The notes under the pieces: generated by a model
Databases searched by the model: none
What the model saw: the letters and a program-made list of their open reading frames with translations, nothing else
What the model was told of the DNA's origin: nothing
Position numbers and translations under genes: made by a program
From: Climacteris rufus
Taxonomy: Eukaryota; Chordata; Aves; Passeriformes; Climacteridae
Length of the DNA stretch: 64,000 nt
Assembly (NCBI GenBank): GCA_013398175.1
Contig: VZRZ01004921.1
Span: 555,912-619,911 of the forward strand
Direction: 5' to 3'
In this document: positions 53,233 to 64,000 of the stretch, one piece after another
Numbering within the stretch: the first letter of the stretch is position 1
Layout of the letters: each line of letters opens with the position of its first letter

Positions 53233-54754
53233 TTAGGAACACACAATAAATACCTAGGTTATAGTGATCAGTGCTAAATAATAATCTCCAAAATACCATG
53301 GGAAACAAGAAAAATGTTGGGATTTAATTTTAGGAGAAACGAATTCTTAGTATATCTTTGATTCCCAATCTAAAGATGACCAATATTATATGAGATCAAT
53401 GCAGACTATGTTTCCACTGTAAATGTAAAGTTATACATATATTTGCATGTTTATAGTTCAGTAACACATTAATTTCTTACAACATAAGCACTAGTATATT
53501 GTTAAGAGTCTAGTAGAGTCTCATAAAAAATCAAATGGGCAGACATTTACATTCTGCAGCAAAACTGCATTTCATTCTTCCCCTTCAAGATTTCAGCTTC
53601 TGGTCCTTAGAATCCCTAAGAAAAAACCTTGTCATTGGATTGTTGTGCATGTCTGTGCATGAGTGAGAGGCAAGGGGCTACTCACACACTGTACTTCAGA
53701 CAGACATGAGCACTTAATTTGATACAAAACTGCTTCACTGACTGCCATTACACAACTTTCAGTCATGTGGAAGTGTTATACAGCAATCTTGTGATACAGA
53801 TCTACAGGTATCTCCAAACTGAAGTTTTGACATTGTTGCCAAGCATATGTACCACACATTTTTATTGATAGTTTTTAACAGATCAGGTGCTACCTACTTC
53901 ACAATTATTAATATATTGCATTGTCTAGCCTGTTATGATATCAAAATAATAGTGGGATTGCTTCCTATCCCTAGAAAGGCATTCTGAAGACAATAACCAT
54001 CAGTCATCTGTGAGCAGATCTGCATTTTTTCTAGGCTACATTTTATAGCAATGGTGCATGTCAAGCACAAGACATTCTCAGAGATGAAAAGGATGAAAAA
54101 CCTGCATATGTAGGCTTCAAAGAAATCATAATACAAACTGTTCTGCGATTTAATCAGTTCCCACAGGCAGAATTATCATCTTCTACTTAGTACAGAGAAT
54201 GTAGATTTAGTATTACAATTACTAAGCCCTAATATTGCTAAGCAAACAATTTAAACATCAGCTAACATAAGATAGTAATGCTTGCATACATGAGTATACA
54301 TGAGTACATGTAGTAAGGCTGAATTACAGCCTGTTTAGAATGAGATGACAATCTATTAGCTGTCTATATATTCCTGTTTTACTGAGACCAATTTTTGCTC
54401 ACTACTTCCATTGTCGAAGTGCAATATCATAATAAATCATTCAAGACACAACATCAGAAAATGTTCTCGTACCAAGTTCAAATATGTAGCATCAATGAAA
54501 TGCTCACTGATAAGATACCTTACTAATATAACTCTTGAAGATGGAGGAAAATAAGAGGAAGGATCAAGATGTGGAAAGAAACAGAAGCAAACTATTTTTT
54601 TTTCCGGTTCTGAAAGGTTGAAAGGGACCAAAGACAATGCATAAAAAATGGTCATTACTAACAGGTAGAAAGTATCTTAAATATCCTCTAATATCTTTTC
54701 AAGATAGGCACCAAAAAAAGAAAAACAGAAAGTGAGATCTTTACAAGACCTCTG
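53233..54754. other. Unique intron sequence before the exon donor
   Basis: AT-rich and without a recognised repeat. No sequence resembling the second half of CUB 2 was seen, so the next exon is not within 1.5 kb downstream of the CSMD1 exon. Confidence 0.55.
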
Positions 54755-54760
54755 ACTTAC
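54755..54760 (-). promoter_or_regulatory. CSMD1: Splice donor of the CSMD1 exon
   Basis: The minus strand reads ATG then GTAAGT, an almost perfect U1-complementary donor. The Trp codon is split TG/G across the junction. Reading on gives TAA in frame at once, which confirms that the coding segment ends here. Confidence 0.9.
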
Positions 54761-54968
54761 CATATTGATGGTGCTTCTGTTCCACTGATCTCTAAGAAGT
54801 CATATCCTTCCTCTAACTGGAAGTCAGTAAAGACCAAAGCAATGGTATCTCCTGGTTCAGCCAATATGGTCCAGGTGCAATCAGCATTATTTTCATACTC
54901 AGAAGGGAAGTGTGGACTTGAAATAGTTCCACTTGTCCCACGCAGTGTCCCTCCACAAGCTCCTTCAG
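54761..54968 (-). CDS. CSMD1: CSMD1 internal exon, first part of CUB domain 2
   Basis: Internal coding exon of CUB and Sushi multiple domains 1, a giant single-pass membrane protein of neurons and epithelia linked to complement control and synapse biology (family knowledge). Seen: 208 bp, entered by AG at 54969-54970 and left by GTAAGT at 54755-54760. It begins with the last two bases of an Ala codon and ends with the first two of a Trp codon, so it needs split-codon partners on both sides. The 68 whole codons start EGACGGTLRG, include the Cys-containing NADCTWTI and LEEGYDFLEI, and end TEAPSI(W). This is the front of a CUB fold: the first disulfide pair (GACGG and NADCT) and the acidic positions near LEE and YD. 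The remaining strands must lie in the next exon, which is not in the window. The residues fit CUB 2 of CSMD1 (about residues 208-312 in human, from memory) better than CSMD2 or CSMD3. Reading through into the flanking introns gives the apparent start Met and the stop, neither of which is real. Confidence 0.93.
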
Positions 54969-54996
54969 CTGACAAACAGAGTATCAATTACTAATG
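54969..54996 (-). promoter_or_regulatory. CSMD1: Splice acceptor of the CSMD1 exon
   Basis: On the minus strand a modest pyrimidine-rich stretch (CTCTGTTTGTCAG) ends in AG at 54969-54970, directly before the exon. A TTAGTAAT stretch about 20 bases upstream could supply the branch point. The polypyrimidine tract is short and interrupted by G, so the site is of ordinary strength. Confidence 0.85.
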
Positions 54997-57900
54997 AAGC
55001 TGCACTTTAAACAAGAGAGGCAGCATCTTCTCTTCTGCCATAGCAAGCCCAGCTGTTCTCTACCCACTGAGTACCCACAAATACATGCACACACAGAAAC
55101 AAACTATTATCCAGGTGAATGGAATGGCACATTTCTGGCCTTTAAGCTGCAGAGGTTTCTGGTTTGGGTTTTCTGACTTTTTTCCCTATTTGTGTCACTT
55201 TAGCACCAGGCCAAACAAGAATGGAGGTTAGCAGAGGCACCTACTACGAGCTGATTTGGAGAACCTGGCTCTGAGAAAGTCTGCACAGAAGAAGCCTAAA
55301 AAAGAACTGGGCACAAAATCACAGTAACACAGTGAGACTCCTAGTGATACAAAAGTAAAAATATTGACTATTTATTTTCTCTCACTTATTTGCTGCAGAA
55401 AAGATATTCTTATAGATTTAAATGCTGTCAAATTAGGAAGCATTAATAAAATCACACTATCCTTTCTCAGTATTTTTGTTCTGAACCAGGATGTTTACAG
55501 ATGGCAAATCAATTCAGAAGGTTTTGTTGCCAGATAGACCTTCCAAGGTTCATGTATCATCAGTTAATAATATATATATTTTTAATGGTTATTAACAATT
55601 TTTTTTAAAATGCAAAGCATAAGTATTTCCTCCTAAATCTTGAATGTTATTTAATATTTTGCCAAAGGATCTAACAAACTTGTTGTATCTTTCTTGCTCA
55701 GTAAGATTTCATTGAAAGCTTAAAAAACTTGTTGGTTATTAGCAGCATTTGGCATTAGAATATATACTTAAAAACCCCCAAGAAATATGTCATCCATAAA
55801 ACTCATTGACATAAGAAATTAAAAGTTCATCAATTGGCTTTTGGTGTTTGATAATATGGCTATGACAGTTAAAGCAATAGTAATTAAAAATATTTCTTCA
55901 TAGGTGAATGATCAGAAGAGAAGCATTTTATTTTAATCTGTTTTATCATCTTTAGTTACTGCTATTATCATTAGGTATTATTTGCACACTATAAGTGCAT
56001 GTGGAGATTTAAAAATACATAGCTTAGCAAGGTGAACAACACAAGGAGCTTATAGTCTCATTAGGATAACTGAATAGCTAATTAAGACAACAGAAAGTAG
56101 TAGGAGTAGAGCTGCTCTTCTCAATCATAATTTAAAGTCTGTCAGTGAAAGTGTGTTTTAAAGGAAAAGTTAAAGGAAAAAGGACTTGTGAATCAAAGAA
56201 AGAGGAATACTGTGGCTGGATATTTTAAAAATGGAGACTATTAAAAGAGGATAAATAACCAATAATAACTTAAATAAAAGGAAGAATCAAAAGACATGCA
56301 GAAACCGAATATTTTTTAAAGTAATGTATAGACAATTAATTTGACTAAAAAGAAGAAAGAAAGCTGCTGAAGGGCTCAAACAGGTATCTAGCTTTACTCT
56401 TCTATATGCAAAGTAAATTTTGATATACAGTAATGTAACATAACCTTGGCTACCAAAGCCTTATTGATGTAATTTCTTGACACACAAGTTTTTCAGAGGA
56501 GGTCAAGTCTTTTCAATAAATTTCATATCTTCTTTTCTGGACCCTGATATTTATGTTTTCTTTTTTAAAATGAAGGAATAGGGCTAGGATACATCTACTC
56601 TCCTAAAAGATTTCTTTTTGTTGGTGAAATCAGGCCATTTCTGTGATTCCTTCCTCAATTTCTGGCTTCTTGTATGATATTGAAAGGGCCATTGTGCCTC
56701 TAAAGAATGCAAGGGGAAAGGAGGTGAAAATTAAAGATGCTGGATAAAGCTGAGGGTCAGAGTCAAATTTTCTGTTGCATAATACATACAAAGATTAAAA
56801 TAATTTGAAAACTACTTTAAATCTGTAATAAATCAGAAAGGAGAATCAAGGTTTGTTATCCAATGATATCTAAAATTACTCTTTTCTCCCAGTGTTTTTG
56901 TGTGTGTGTGTGTATTAGGGTTTTTGTTGTTGTTTCAGTTTTGCTTATTTTTTTTAACATGATCTTTTTAGCACTTCATTTCAGATCATAACCCAACCCA
57001 GCAAAGAAAAGCAAATTAACATCATACATCCTGTGCCTGCACTTTTAAGTTTCAGTTTCTAACACATAACTGTTCTACCTGTATTCTTGAAAGCCAGCAA
57101 GCAGAGTTTTCCCATGCAGGGTAACCAGCAAGATGTGCAAAATCCTAAATCTGCCATAACTATTTGTTACTAGCTGCTCTGTTAAAATTTGTTATGACAG
57201 CATTCTCAATTATACCATCTCCCACTATGTTTATACTGATATTAGGTAACGTGTTAGTAGTAAATACGATATTCCTCACTGTTCCTGCTACAAAGCCCTT
57301 GAATAATCTTTGACCTCTAAATCTCTGAATTTTATAGCTGAAGTGTAGTTTATTATTTCTGGCAATCACATGCAAAAATCTAAATTTATACATGTGCATT
57401 ACAATGAGAGCCAAAGGAACTCAGACTACTACAGCTACCTGCCCAAAGGGATGCATATCTTTTTAATCTATTCAGAATACCATTTTGAAGAGATTTGCAA
57501 GAAACCAAGCTAACAGAAATGGGAAAAGAACATTAGTCAGGTAAGTAAGACCACAGAAACCAGCTTGAAATAAAGAGTATTTTGTCTCTGACAGATGTGG
57601 ATATGCTTTGGGAATTTCCTTCATCACAAGTGACACACAGGCTAAGGCAACCAGACTGTAGAACAGTAAAGCATAATACATTGCCAAAGTGAGTGCAGGC
57701 AGGCAGGATGTGGCCATACTGCTAAGAGGGTAGGAAACTGTCTGGTTTTACACAGCTGGTCCCAGAGCTAGCTGGTCTCCTTGGAATGATCATAATTTCT
57801 GACCATGGCCTTCTCTATGTCATGCTTTTGAGAGAGCTAGAACAGTGCTCAGGAATCTTACTGCATCACTGTGCTTGGAGTAGTTTGATAGCAGATAGTG

Positions 57901-59132
57901 CCCGAGGCTTCATGAATTCAAACTCTGTGATTTACAAATTGCATTTTAAAATGTGCAAGCAATTAATTCCAAACACTTATGGTTATTTTCAAGTTGTAAG
58001 CAACTGCACAAAGTGCTGTTTGTATCAGCATAAATGACTACTTGAAGTATAAAGCTACAAACATTTGGATCACTCAGTAGTCAGGAATTAAGTGCTCTGA
58101 ATTTAGAGAATATGCATCTTATATAAAGTACACATGCAAAAACATATGGCTGGCATCACTTGACAAAAAATATGCATACTGTATAGATGTGTAGCTTAGA
58201 GAAAGCAGATAAACATATTCATCAAGTTTATACATGAAAAAAATCAAAAGTACCACCATGGAAGTCAATGAGAAACCTTTCATTTTTCTTCAATCTAGAA
58301 ACAGCAATTTCACCAAAAATAATAATCTGACAATTTTGGTAAGATGTGTTTTGCATAAATGAGATCTTACTACGAGTGAGATGCAAGCCTTGATAAGCAG
58401 ATAGCCAAGGATGAGGTAAGAACAAAACCAGTATCTTAGAAAATTTCCTTTAAATTGGTTTTGGTATCTTGTGAACATTCAATCATTTTTATAGGACTTT
58501 TCTCTCCTCACCACAAAAATGCTTTCCAGAGTGCAATGTTCTGTATTCCGTATGCCTTTTTTTATACAAAAAATAATAAAAATATTTATGCAAATAAAAT
58601 AATATTTATTGCATAATAAAACCAAACCAAACAAAAAAAACCCTTAAAGTTAACTTAACTTTTCAAAGTTAATTTAGAATATTTCAAAATTAATTTAGAA
58701 TCTGAATTTGAGTATTGGGATTGGCTATTCTACTTGAGTTTATATTGAAAGGTTCTCATATGAAAGATCAGATTGCTACATTACTCTTGTAACATAAATG
58801 ATCAAAATATAATGGTGAATTAAAGCACAAAATTCATAGTAATAAAGTTTTTCTTCTCATGTAATTATCAGTAATTTCCTTATCTCTTTATCACTAACAA
58901 TAGCATAGGTGCAATTAAAAACTTGAGTGATATTTTATGAATCGTCACATAAAGACATATTGTCATTTTGAGTCACATTTTATAAGCCTTATCAATTAAA
59001 GAAAATTGCAGCTTTAGAGGGTTCTAAATGAACCGTGGGTATAAATTATTTAGCATGCCTTATTAAAAGTATCACTGAAATAGTTCTTTCTTTATCAAAG
59101 CTGGAGAGCAGTTCCATGTAGAGATTTGGGGG
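54997..59132. other. Unique AT-rich intron sequence
   Basis: Holds a (TG)7 stretch at about 56900-56913. It also holds a minus-strand 81-codon frame of hydrophobic composition at 57472-57717 and an 84-codon frame at 57160-57414 on the same strand. Neither resembles a protein I can name. Confidence 0.5.
57472..57717 (-). other. Hydrophobic 81-codon open frame, unidentified
   Basis: The frame starts MATSCLPALTLAMYYALL and ends ANLFKMVF. Two long hydrophobic segments (about residues 8-32 and 50-80) are separated by a polar loop with KEIPKAYPHLSETK. The start context is AGCAGTATGGCC. An ATTAAA hexamer lies just after the stop (minus strand). I know no matching family. It lies in the same orientation as CSMD1, inside its intron. 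Frames of about 80 codons are common by chance in this window, so I do not call it a gene. Confidence 0.15.
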
Positions 59133-59745
59133 GGTTGGGTCAATAGCAAGTTGAATATAAGTCAGCAGTGCCCTGGAAGCCAGGAGGACCAAGCCTGTCC
59201 TGGGGGCCATCAGGCACAGCATCATCAGCAGGTCAAGGGTGATTGTCCCACTCTACACAGGCCTGGTATAGCCCCACCTCAGCCACTGTTTGCAGTTGTG
59301 GATGTCTCAGTATATGAAGGACATCAGACTATTAGAGTGTGTGCAGACTTAGGAGGAGTGGCTGAGGTCACTTGGCTTGTTCAGCCGGGAGAAGGTGAGG
59401 AGTGACCTCCTGACAGTCTGCAACTTAGTCCAGGCTGGCAGCAGAGAGGGAAATGCTGATCTCTCTCTGGTGGTCATCCACAGGACAGAAGGTAGCAGAA
59501 TGAAGCTGTGTCAGAGGAAGCAGATTGGACATTAAGAAAAGGTTCTTCACCGAGAGAGCAGTCAGTTACCAGGTCAGGCTCCCCAGGAAAATGGTCATGG
59601 TACAGACATATTGGAGTTCAAGGAGCATTTCAATGATGTTCTTTCTTAGTCATGGGGTTTAATTTTAGGTAGCACTTCAAGGAGTTGGAGTCAAGGATCC
59701 TTTTGGCTCCCTTCCAACTTGAGACATTTTATGACTCTAGGATTT
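59133..59745 (+). mobile_element. Older CR1 LINE fragment, 3' part
   Basis: Plus-strand CR1 3' sequence. TTGAATATAAGTCAGCAGTG and CCTGGAAGCCAGGAGGACCA lead into GGGCCATCAGGCACAGCATC. GAGGTCACTTGGCTTGTTCA follows, and GGTTCTTCACCGAGAGAGC comes later. The end reads CTCCCTTCCAACTTGAGAC, then TTTTATGACTCTAGGA, a worn form of the CR1 end. It is more diverged than the 52-53 kb copy, with many stops, so it belongs to an older wave. Confidence 0.85.
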
Positions 59746-61810
59746 ATTCAAATCTTTTTTAAATGGAATTTTTCTGTAGTTCATTTGTGAAAGAGTAGAT
59801 AATTGTACCCCATTTAAAAAAAATATTTTGTACAGAGAACACATCTATGAAATACTGATGAATGATTACTTTCACAAACACATGCTTTTGTATATTTTGG
59901 AAATGCTTATGTATATTTTGGAAACGGTTAATATGTAGAGTTTGTAAAATAATTTTTTTAAAATATGACTTTAAAATTACCGTTTTAAAATGTCTTACTG
60001 ACAAAAACCTAAAAACAAGCCATAATTTATCAATGACAACTCTAAAAATAAATTTTAGCATGTTAATGTAAACTGTCAAGCTGCTAAACTGCAGATTCAG
60101 AACAACCAAACACATCACAGTGTTACAATGGTGTAGCATTACACATTCATCCAATAACTCGTTTATCTAATTTAGTTTCAACAGGCAGCCAGATCTTTAA
60201 CCATCAAAATATATACCTCTCCTTCTTTATCTTCTTTACTATTTTAGATTTTTACAGACTTTATTTTGAATAGGTAAAAGTCAACACCTGTTCTTCTTTT
60301 CTGTGTTATAAAAAAATAGAAATTTGCTAGAAGTTGTTCAGGTTTTTTTCTATCACTTGAATCCAGATGTACTGCATCCCAGCTAAGTGCTTCTAATCAT
60401 TTGCCTCCCTTTCTCAATTTCTTCTCTTGCTGTTGATCAACTTCACATAAATTAAATACTCATTAGACCATGCATCTAAGATTAATTTTATTCCTCTCTC
60501 CATGGTTGTCAAAGGGCACTTCAAAATAATTTGGATTGCTCTCTATGTAGAATGGTCTTTTATTTTTGTTAAAATTTCAGAAATTATTGTGGTTTAGGAA
60601 AACAGAGTCTATTTTACATATATTAAATAATCATATTTCTCACATCAATTTAATAGTATGTACAAAATAGAAACACACAAATTGTTGCAATTTGTTTAGG
60701 GAGCTGTGGGCAACCATTCCAGCTGTAGCACTACTTTGAACATTTTAGCTTTGAGATTTCAGAGAGCTTGATCTAAGTAGACCCCAGTGGGGTCATTCCA
60801 TAGTTATAGGCCCTGAGAATACAGAACTCAGATGGCTAGTCTTGTACAGGTAATTTTTAATTTGTAAACATTGTGCTTAATTTAGGAACCTTTAATTATT
60901 TATTCTGTCACATCAGTTTGTTATATTACACACCTATTTCCTCTCCATCCACTCTGGACAAGATAGCTGATCTGTTAGTCAAAAAAGTTATACGTTTCAA
61001 ATAATACAGAAATAGTAATGGACTAATTATTTGCTATTCTGGCAGAAAAGCTTATTTATTAATTGATAGTTTGTACTTGAGCAAACTTAAAATCAAAACC
61101 CCAAGTCTGACACACTTTTTATGCAAAAACCTGGTTTTAGGAAAAGAGAGCTAGATTAAGAAGTTCAAAGATTAATCAGCAGTAATCTCATACTCTTGCT
61201 CCCCCAGAAATAAAAGATCAGTCTTCAGGATATCTTTTAAAAATTATCTTCTTTTTCAATTAAGTATTTTAGGCTGTTTTCCAGTGATATGATCATCCTT
61301 TGCTTGAGAATATATTTTTGACACTGATAATGATCCCTCACAGTAACAGTCTACAACAAATTAACAGTAAAGCCCTAATTTTAAAACAAAAAGAGAAGAG
61401 GCTGAATTCTTCAAGAGAAAATTAATGGTTGTTGAAAATTTCACATATTTTTGTAATAATTAGGAAAGTTAATCCAATTATTCCCAGAACTCTATGTGCA
61501 GTTATTAAATCCTTCATCTTTTTATGACCACCTCTGAGGTTTGTTTTTCATATTTACTAAATGAATCTTTCTGTGATGTTAACTTTGCTCATATTCTTAA
61601 TGGTCAGACTGAAGTTTTGTTTTTAACTCTTTGACTTTACTGTATCATTCTGGATACGTCTGCCATGTTTTCATTATGCTGGTCATCTCATTTTTTTCAC
61701 TTGTTCCCAGCTTCCAGCCGCTTTATTTCACAGATCAAGCTTTGACCTGCCATCTTTTCATTTTTTATCAGGTCGCTCCATGAAACATGTTAGAACAAGA
61801 ATATCTACAC

Positions 61811-61850
61811 ATAAACATATATATGTGTAAACATATATATACATATATAC
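61811..61850. repeat. AT-rich microsatellite (ACATATAT)
   Basis: Alternating purine-pyrimidine words ACATATATATG and ACATATATATACATATATAC in imperfect array. Confidence 0.8.
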
Positions 61851-62525
61851 TCACAGAGTGACATATAAATGAATACTTGTAATTGTGTCAATAACCCAAG
61901 TGGGTGTGATCTAGTGTTCCTACACTACTGTGTAAGAAATTACGCAGTATATTCTAGCTGCCTTTCCTGAAACACTTCTCTGACTTCTTATTTGTCTAGT
62001 TACAATGAGGTTTTTTTCCAAATTTCATCTCCATTGCAGCAAATAAGGTTTGCAAACATTGCAGCAAATAAGGTTTTTCTGGAAGTGAACAAAATTGCTC
62101 ACAGGAATCTACTATGTCACTCTAAAAATTAGAGAATATGGGATGGATATAGGGAAAATATTCTCATTTTATGACATGAGGTTTATTTAATGTAACATCA
62201 ATAAGGAGAAGTATCGGAAAATGTTCTTTTTATTTGCCTTTTTAATTTTTTAAATTGTAAATATGCATAATTGATAGGATCAGGAAATCTTTTTTTCCTC
62301 CTTAAACTTATAAAACAATATTTGTCTAAACTGCAGAGGCTGAGAAGATATTATACCAGGGAATTGCTTGCTACTCAGAAGGTATAGATAACAACAAAAC
62401 CATCAGTTTCACTTTGCTATTTTTTTATCAAAAAACCCATATCTCTCTATTCAGTTTATTTTACTCTAAGTGAATCATGGAACCTTTTCCTTTTTTCTTT
62501 TATCTAGGACTACATCTTTGATTTT

Positions 62526-62573
62526 AGATATATATATAAATATACGTGTGTATGTATATGTAAAAATATATGT
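62526..62573. repeat. TA/TG alternating simple repeat
   Basis: GATATATATATAAATATACG followed by TGTGTATGTATATG: imperfect alternating purine-pyrimidine sequence. Confidence 0.8.
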
Positions 62574-64000
62574 TTTAATCACAATATTTGTCCAATAATA
62601 TTTCTTAAATCTGAAACCTGATTAATTATTACTTTTGGAATTTTCTGACATATGATCTTTTTTACTTTATTGTCTTCTTTATTTTCCATCCAATAGTTGG
62701 AGGTGGTTTTAATGATAATATACGGTCTTCTGTTCACAGCTATTTTCATTGTGAGAAAAAGCTTACCATTGTAATATCACAAATCCAATTTGTATTCCTA
62801 ATGTTAGCTTCATAAAAATCTGAACTCATGCAACTATAATCAACTAGGGATTCTCAAAATTACTGAGAATTGAGAACCTAATTATACAAAGTTCATTTAG
62901 AAGTAGTCACATATCATAAATCAGCTATTAGTGGAACTTGTGAAGAGAATGAAATTAATTTTCAAAATGTTTCAGACTTGTACTGCATAGTATTTCAACC
63001 TCAAGGCAAAGAAGGCAAATGTTTAGGATGACACTATTATGGTAGCTGAGACTGAGATAACAAAGACTTTTTTCATTCTCAGGTAAAAACCCATAATAGA
63101 ATTTAGGTGGGTCATTGATTCTTTCGAAATTTTTTTGTAAGTCACATATACAATTTTTTTTGCAGAAATTCATGGTAAACTTCCTCACTTTCTTGTAATA
63201 GTTGAAAAGTCCATAGTTGCTCTTATTTACCATATGGTAAAACAGGACTAAGTTTTAATACTTAACTCACCTTTCAGAATTTACCTTTGATCTTTTCTTT
63301 GGGGATTGTTTTCTATTTTTGGGGATCTGAGATTTTTATTGAAATAAAACAGAAAAAAAAATGTCTTGCCAGTAAAATTCTCTAAATTTTCTAAAAATGT
63401 CATTGACTCATTTGATTTCTGTTCAGAGATCTTTGTAAGCCATCAGTGGTCTCCACTACTTTCAGTACAGCTATATTTTAAAAAATAGATCTTCTGAAAC
63501 TGAGCAACAGCCAGAGAAACAAAAGGGCAAATACAAGAGGCAATGGTGTCAACATCTTCCTGTAGACTTAGTAATTCAGTAGTGATTCTTCTAGCAAAAA
63601 CATCCGTTGTACAGTCAGACAATGTATACATTATTGGACACCAGCTTCCTAATATTTCTGAAATTATTATGCAACAAAACTGCAGAAAATAGTGATCTTT
63701 CAGCATCAGCAAAGCCAGAGAAACATACCACAGAGAACAAGGCTGTTATGATTTTTTGGTATATAAGCCTCATAGCTCTATTTAACTCTGTTTTATTATC
63801 TTGCATGGATACCATGAAATTAATTTATGATGACAATCTGGAAAAAAAACTGTAACAAAAGATGCTTTCATGGAAAAGATCAAGGTTCTTAGAGAAACAA
63901 CAGGGGAACGTGTCTTACTCGAAAACATTGTGAATGGAAAGGGCTACCTCATGGCATATGTTCCAGACTGATAAAATGAAATTAAATAAGGAATGTCTAA

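Larger units (their letters stand above)
1..54760 (-). other. CSMD1: CSMD1 intron, 3' side of the exon (incomplete)
   Basis: All sequence from the donor to the left edge is intron. No segment in it resembles the rest of CUB 2 or any following Sushi or CUB exon, so the intron is at least 54 kb. Very long introns near the 5' end are typical of CSMD1 (family knowledge). It holds the repeats listed separately. The rest is AT-rich sequence whose open frames look like chance. Confidence 0.8.
54969..64000 (-). other. CSMD1: CSMD1 intron, 5' side of the exon (incomplete)
   Basis: From the acceptor to the right edge there is no recognisable Sushi 1 exon, which should be the preceding coding segment. 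The intron is therefore longer than 9 kb. It contains one old CR1 copy, AT/TG microsatellites and otherwise unique AT-rich DNA. Confidence 0.8.
59746..64000. other. Unique AT-rich intron sequence
   Basis: No gene is recognised. Contains AT/TG simple repeats at 61811-61850 and 62526-62573 and a 25-bp-period duplication near 62033-62080 (ATTGCAGCAAATAAGGTTT twice). A 131-codon minus frame at 59759-60154 is AT-rich and unremarkable. Confidence 0.55.

Noticed and set aside
59759..60154. 131-codon minus-strand frame
   Set aside because: AT-rich sequence with a short internal duplication and no recognisable domain. The length is within chance expectation.
1..64000. tRNA, rRNA, snRNA or microRNA genes
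   Set aside because: I saw no cloverleaf with A and B boxes, no ribosomal sequence and no convincing hairpin precursor. A covariance-model scan would be needed to exclude them fully.

Overview
The window is vertebrate nuclear DNA, AT-rich and gene-poor, and almost certainly from a bird. The evidence is several CR1 LINE fragments, one ending in the avian-type TTCTATGAT 3' signature, plus solo LTRs that match an LTR family I recognise from avian genomes. A passerine is plausible, but I cannot prove it from the sequence.

Only one coding exon can be supported. It is a 208-bp exon on the minus strand at 54761-54968, with a clean acceptor and donor. It encodes the first two thirds of a CUB domain that I recognise as the second CUB domain of CSMD1, a very large brain-expressed CUB/Sushi membrane protein. 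The rest is intron: more than 54 kb on the 3' side of the exon (positions 1-54760) and more than 9 kb on its 5' side (54969-64000). I found no neighbouring CSMD1 exon, no gene on the opposite strand, and no RNA gene.

Layout from left to right. 1-369 is the end of an LTR-like element cut by the window edge. 821-1088 is a false duplication around a single N. 5146-5790 is a GC-rich LTR-like block, followed by a minus-strand CR1 fragment (about 5790-6860) carrying endonuclease-region sequence. 7433-8129 is LTR-like. 10822-11364 (+) and 14896-15431 (-) are two solo LTRs of the same family in opposite orientation, with a further promoter-like block at about 11580-12110. 15.4-34.9 kb is mostly unique intron with microsatellites, an A/C-rich tract (18002-18142), a (CAA)12 repeat, and a (TTTTA)n array beside a 57-base polypurine run. 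34.94-35.15 kb is a CR1 scrap, and 39.2-39.5 kb is an LTR-like block. 45273-45412 is a 140-N gap. 48276-48420 is a second false duplication around a single N. 52280-53232 is the best CR1 copy, with the reverse-transcriptase FADD motif and the 3' end. The CSMD1 exon follows at 54.8-55.0 kb, and an older CR1 copy lies at 59.13-59.75 kb.

Nothing here looks like a new biological system. The most useful observations are the deeply isolated, strongly conserved exon, the two assembly false duplications, the opposed LTR pair, and a CR1 fragment that lacks its 3' end. One small hydrophobic open frame (57472-57717, minus) merits a homology check.
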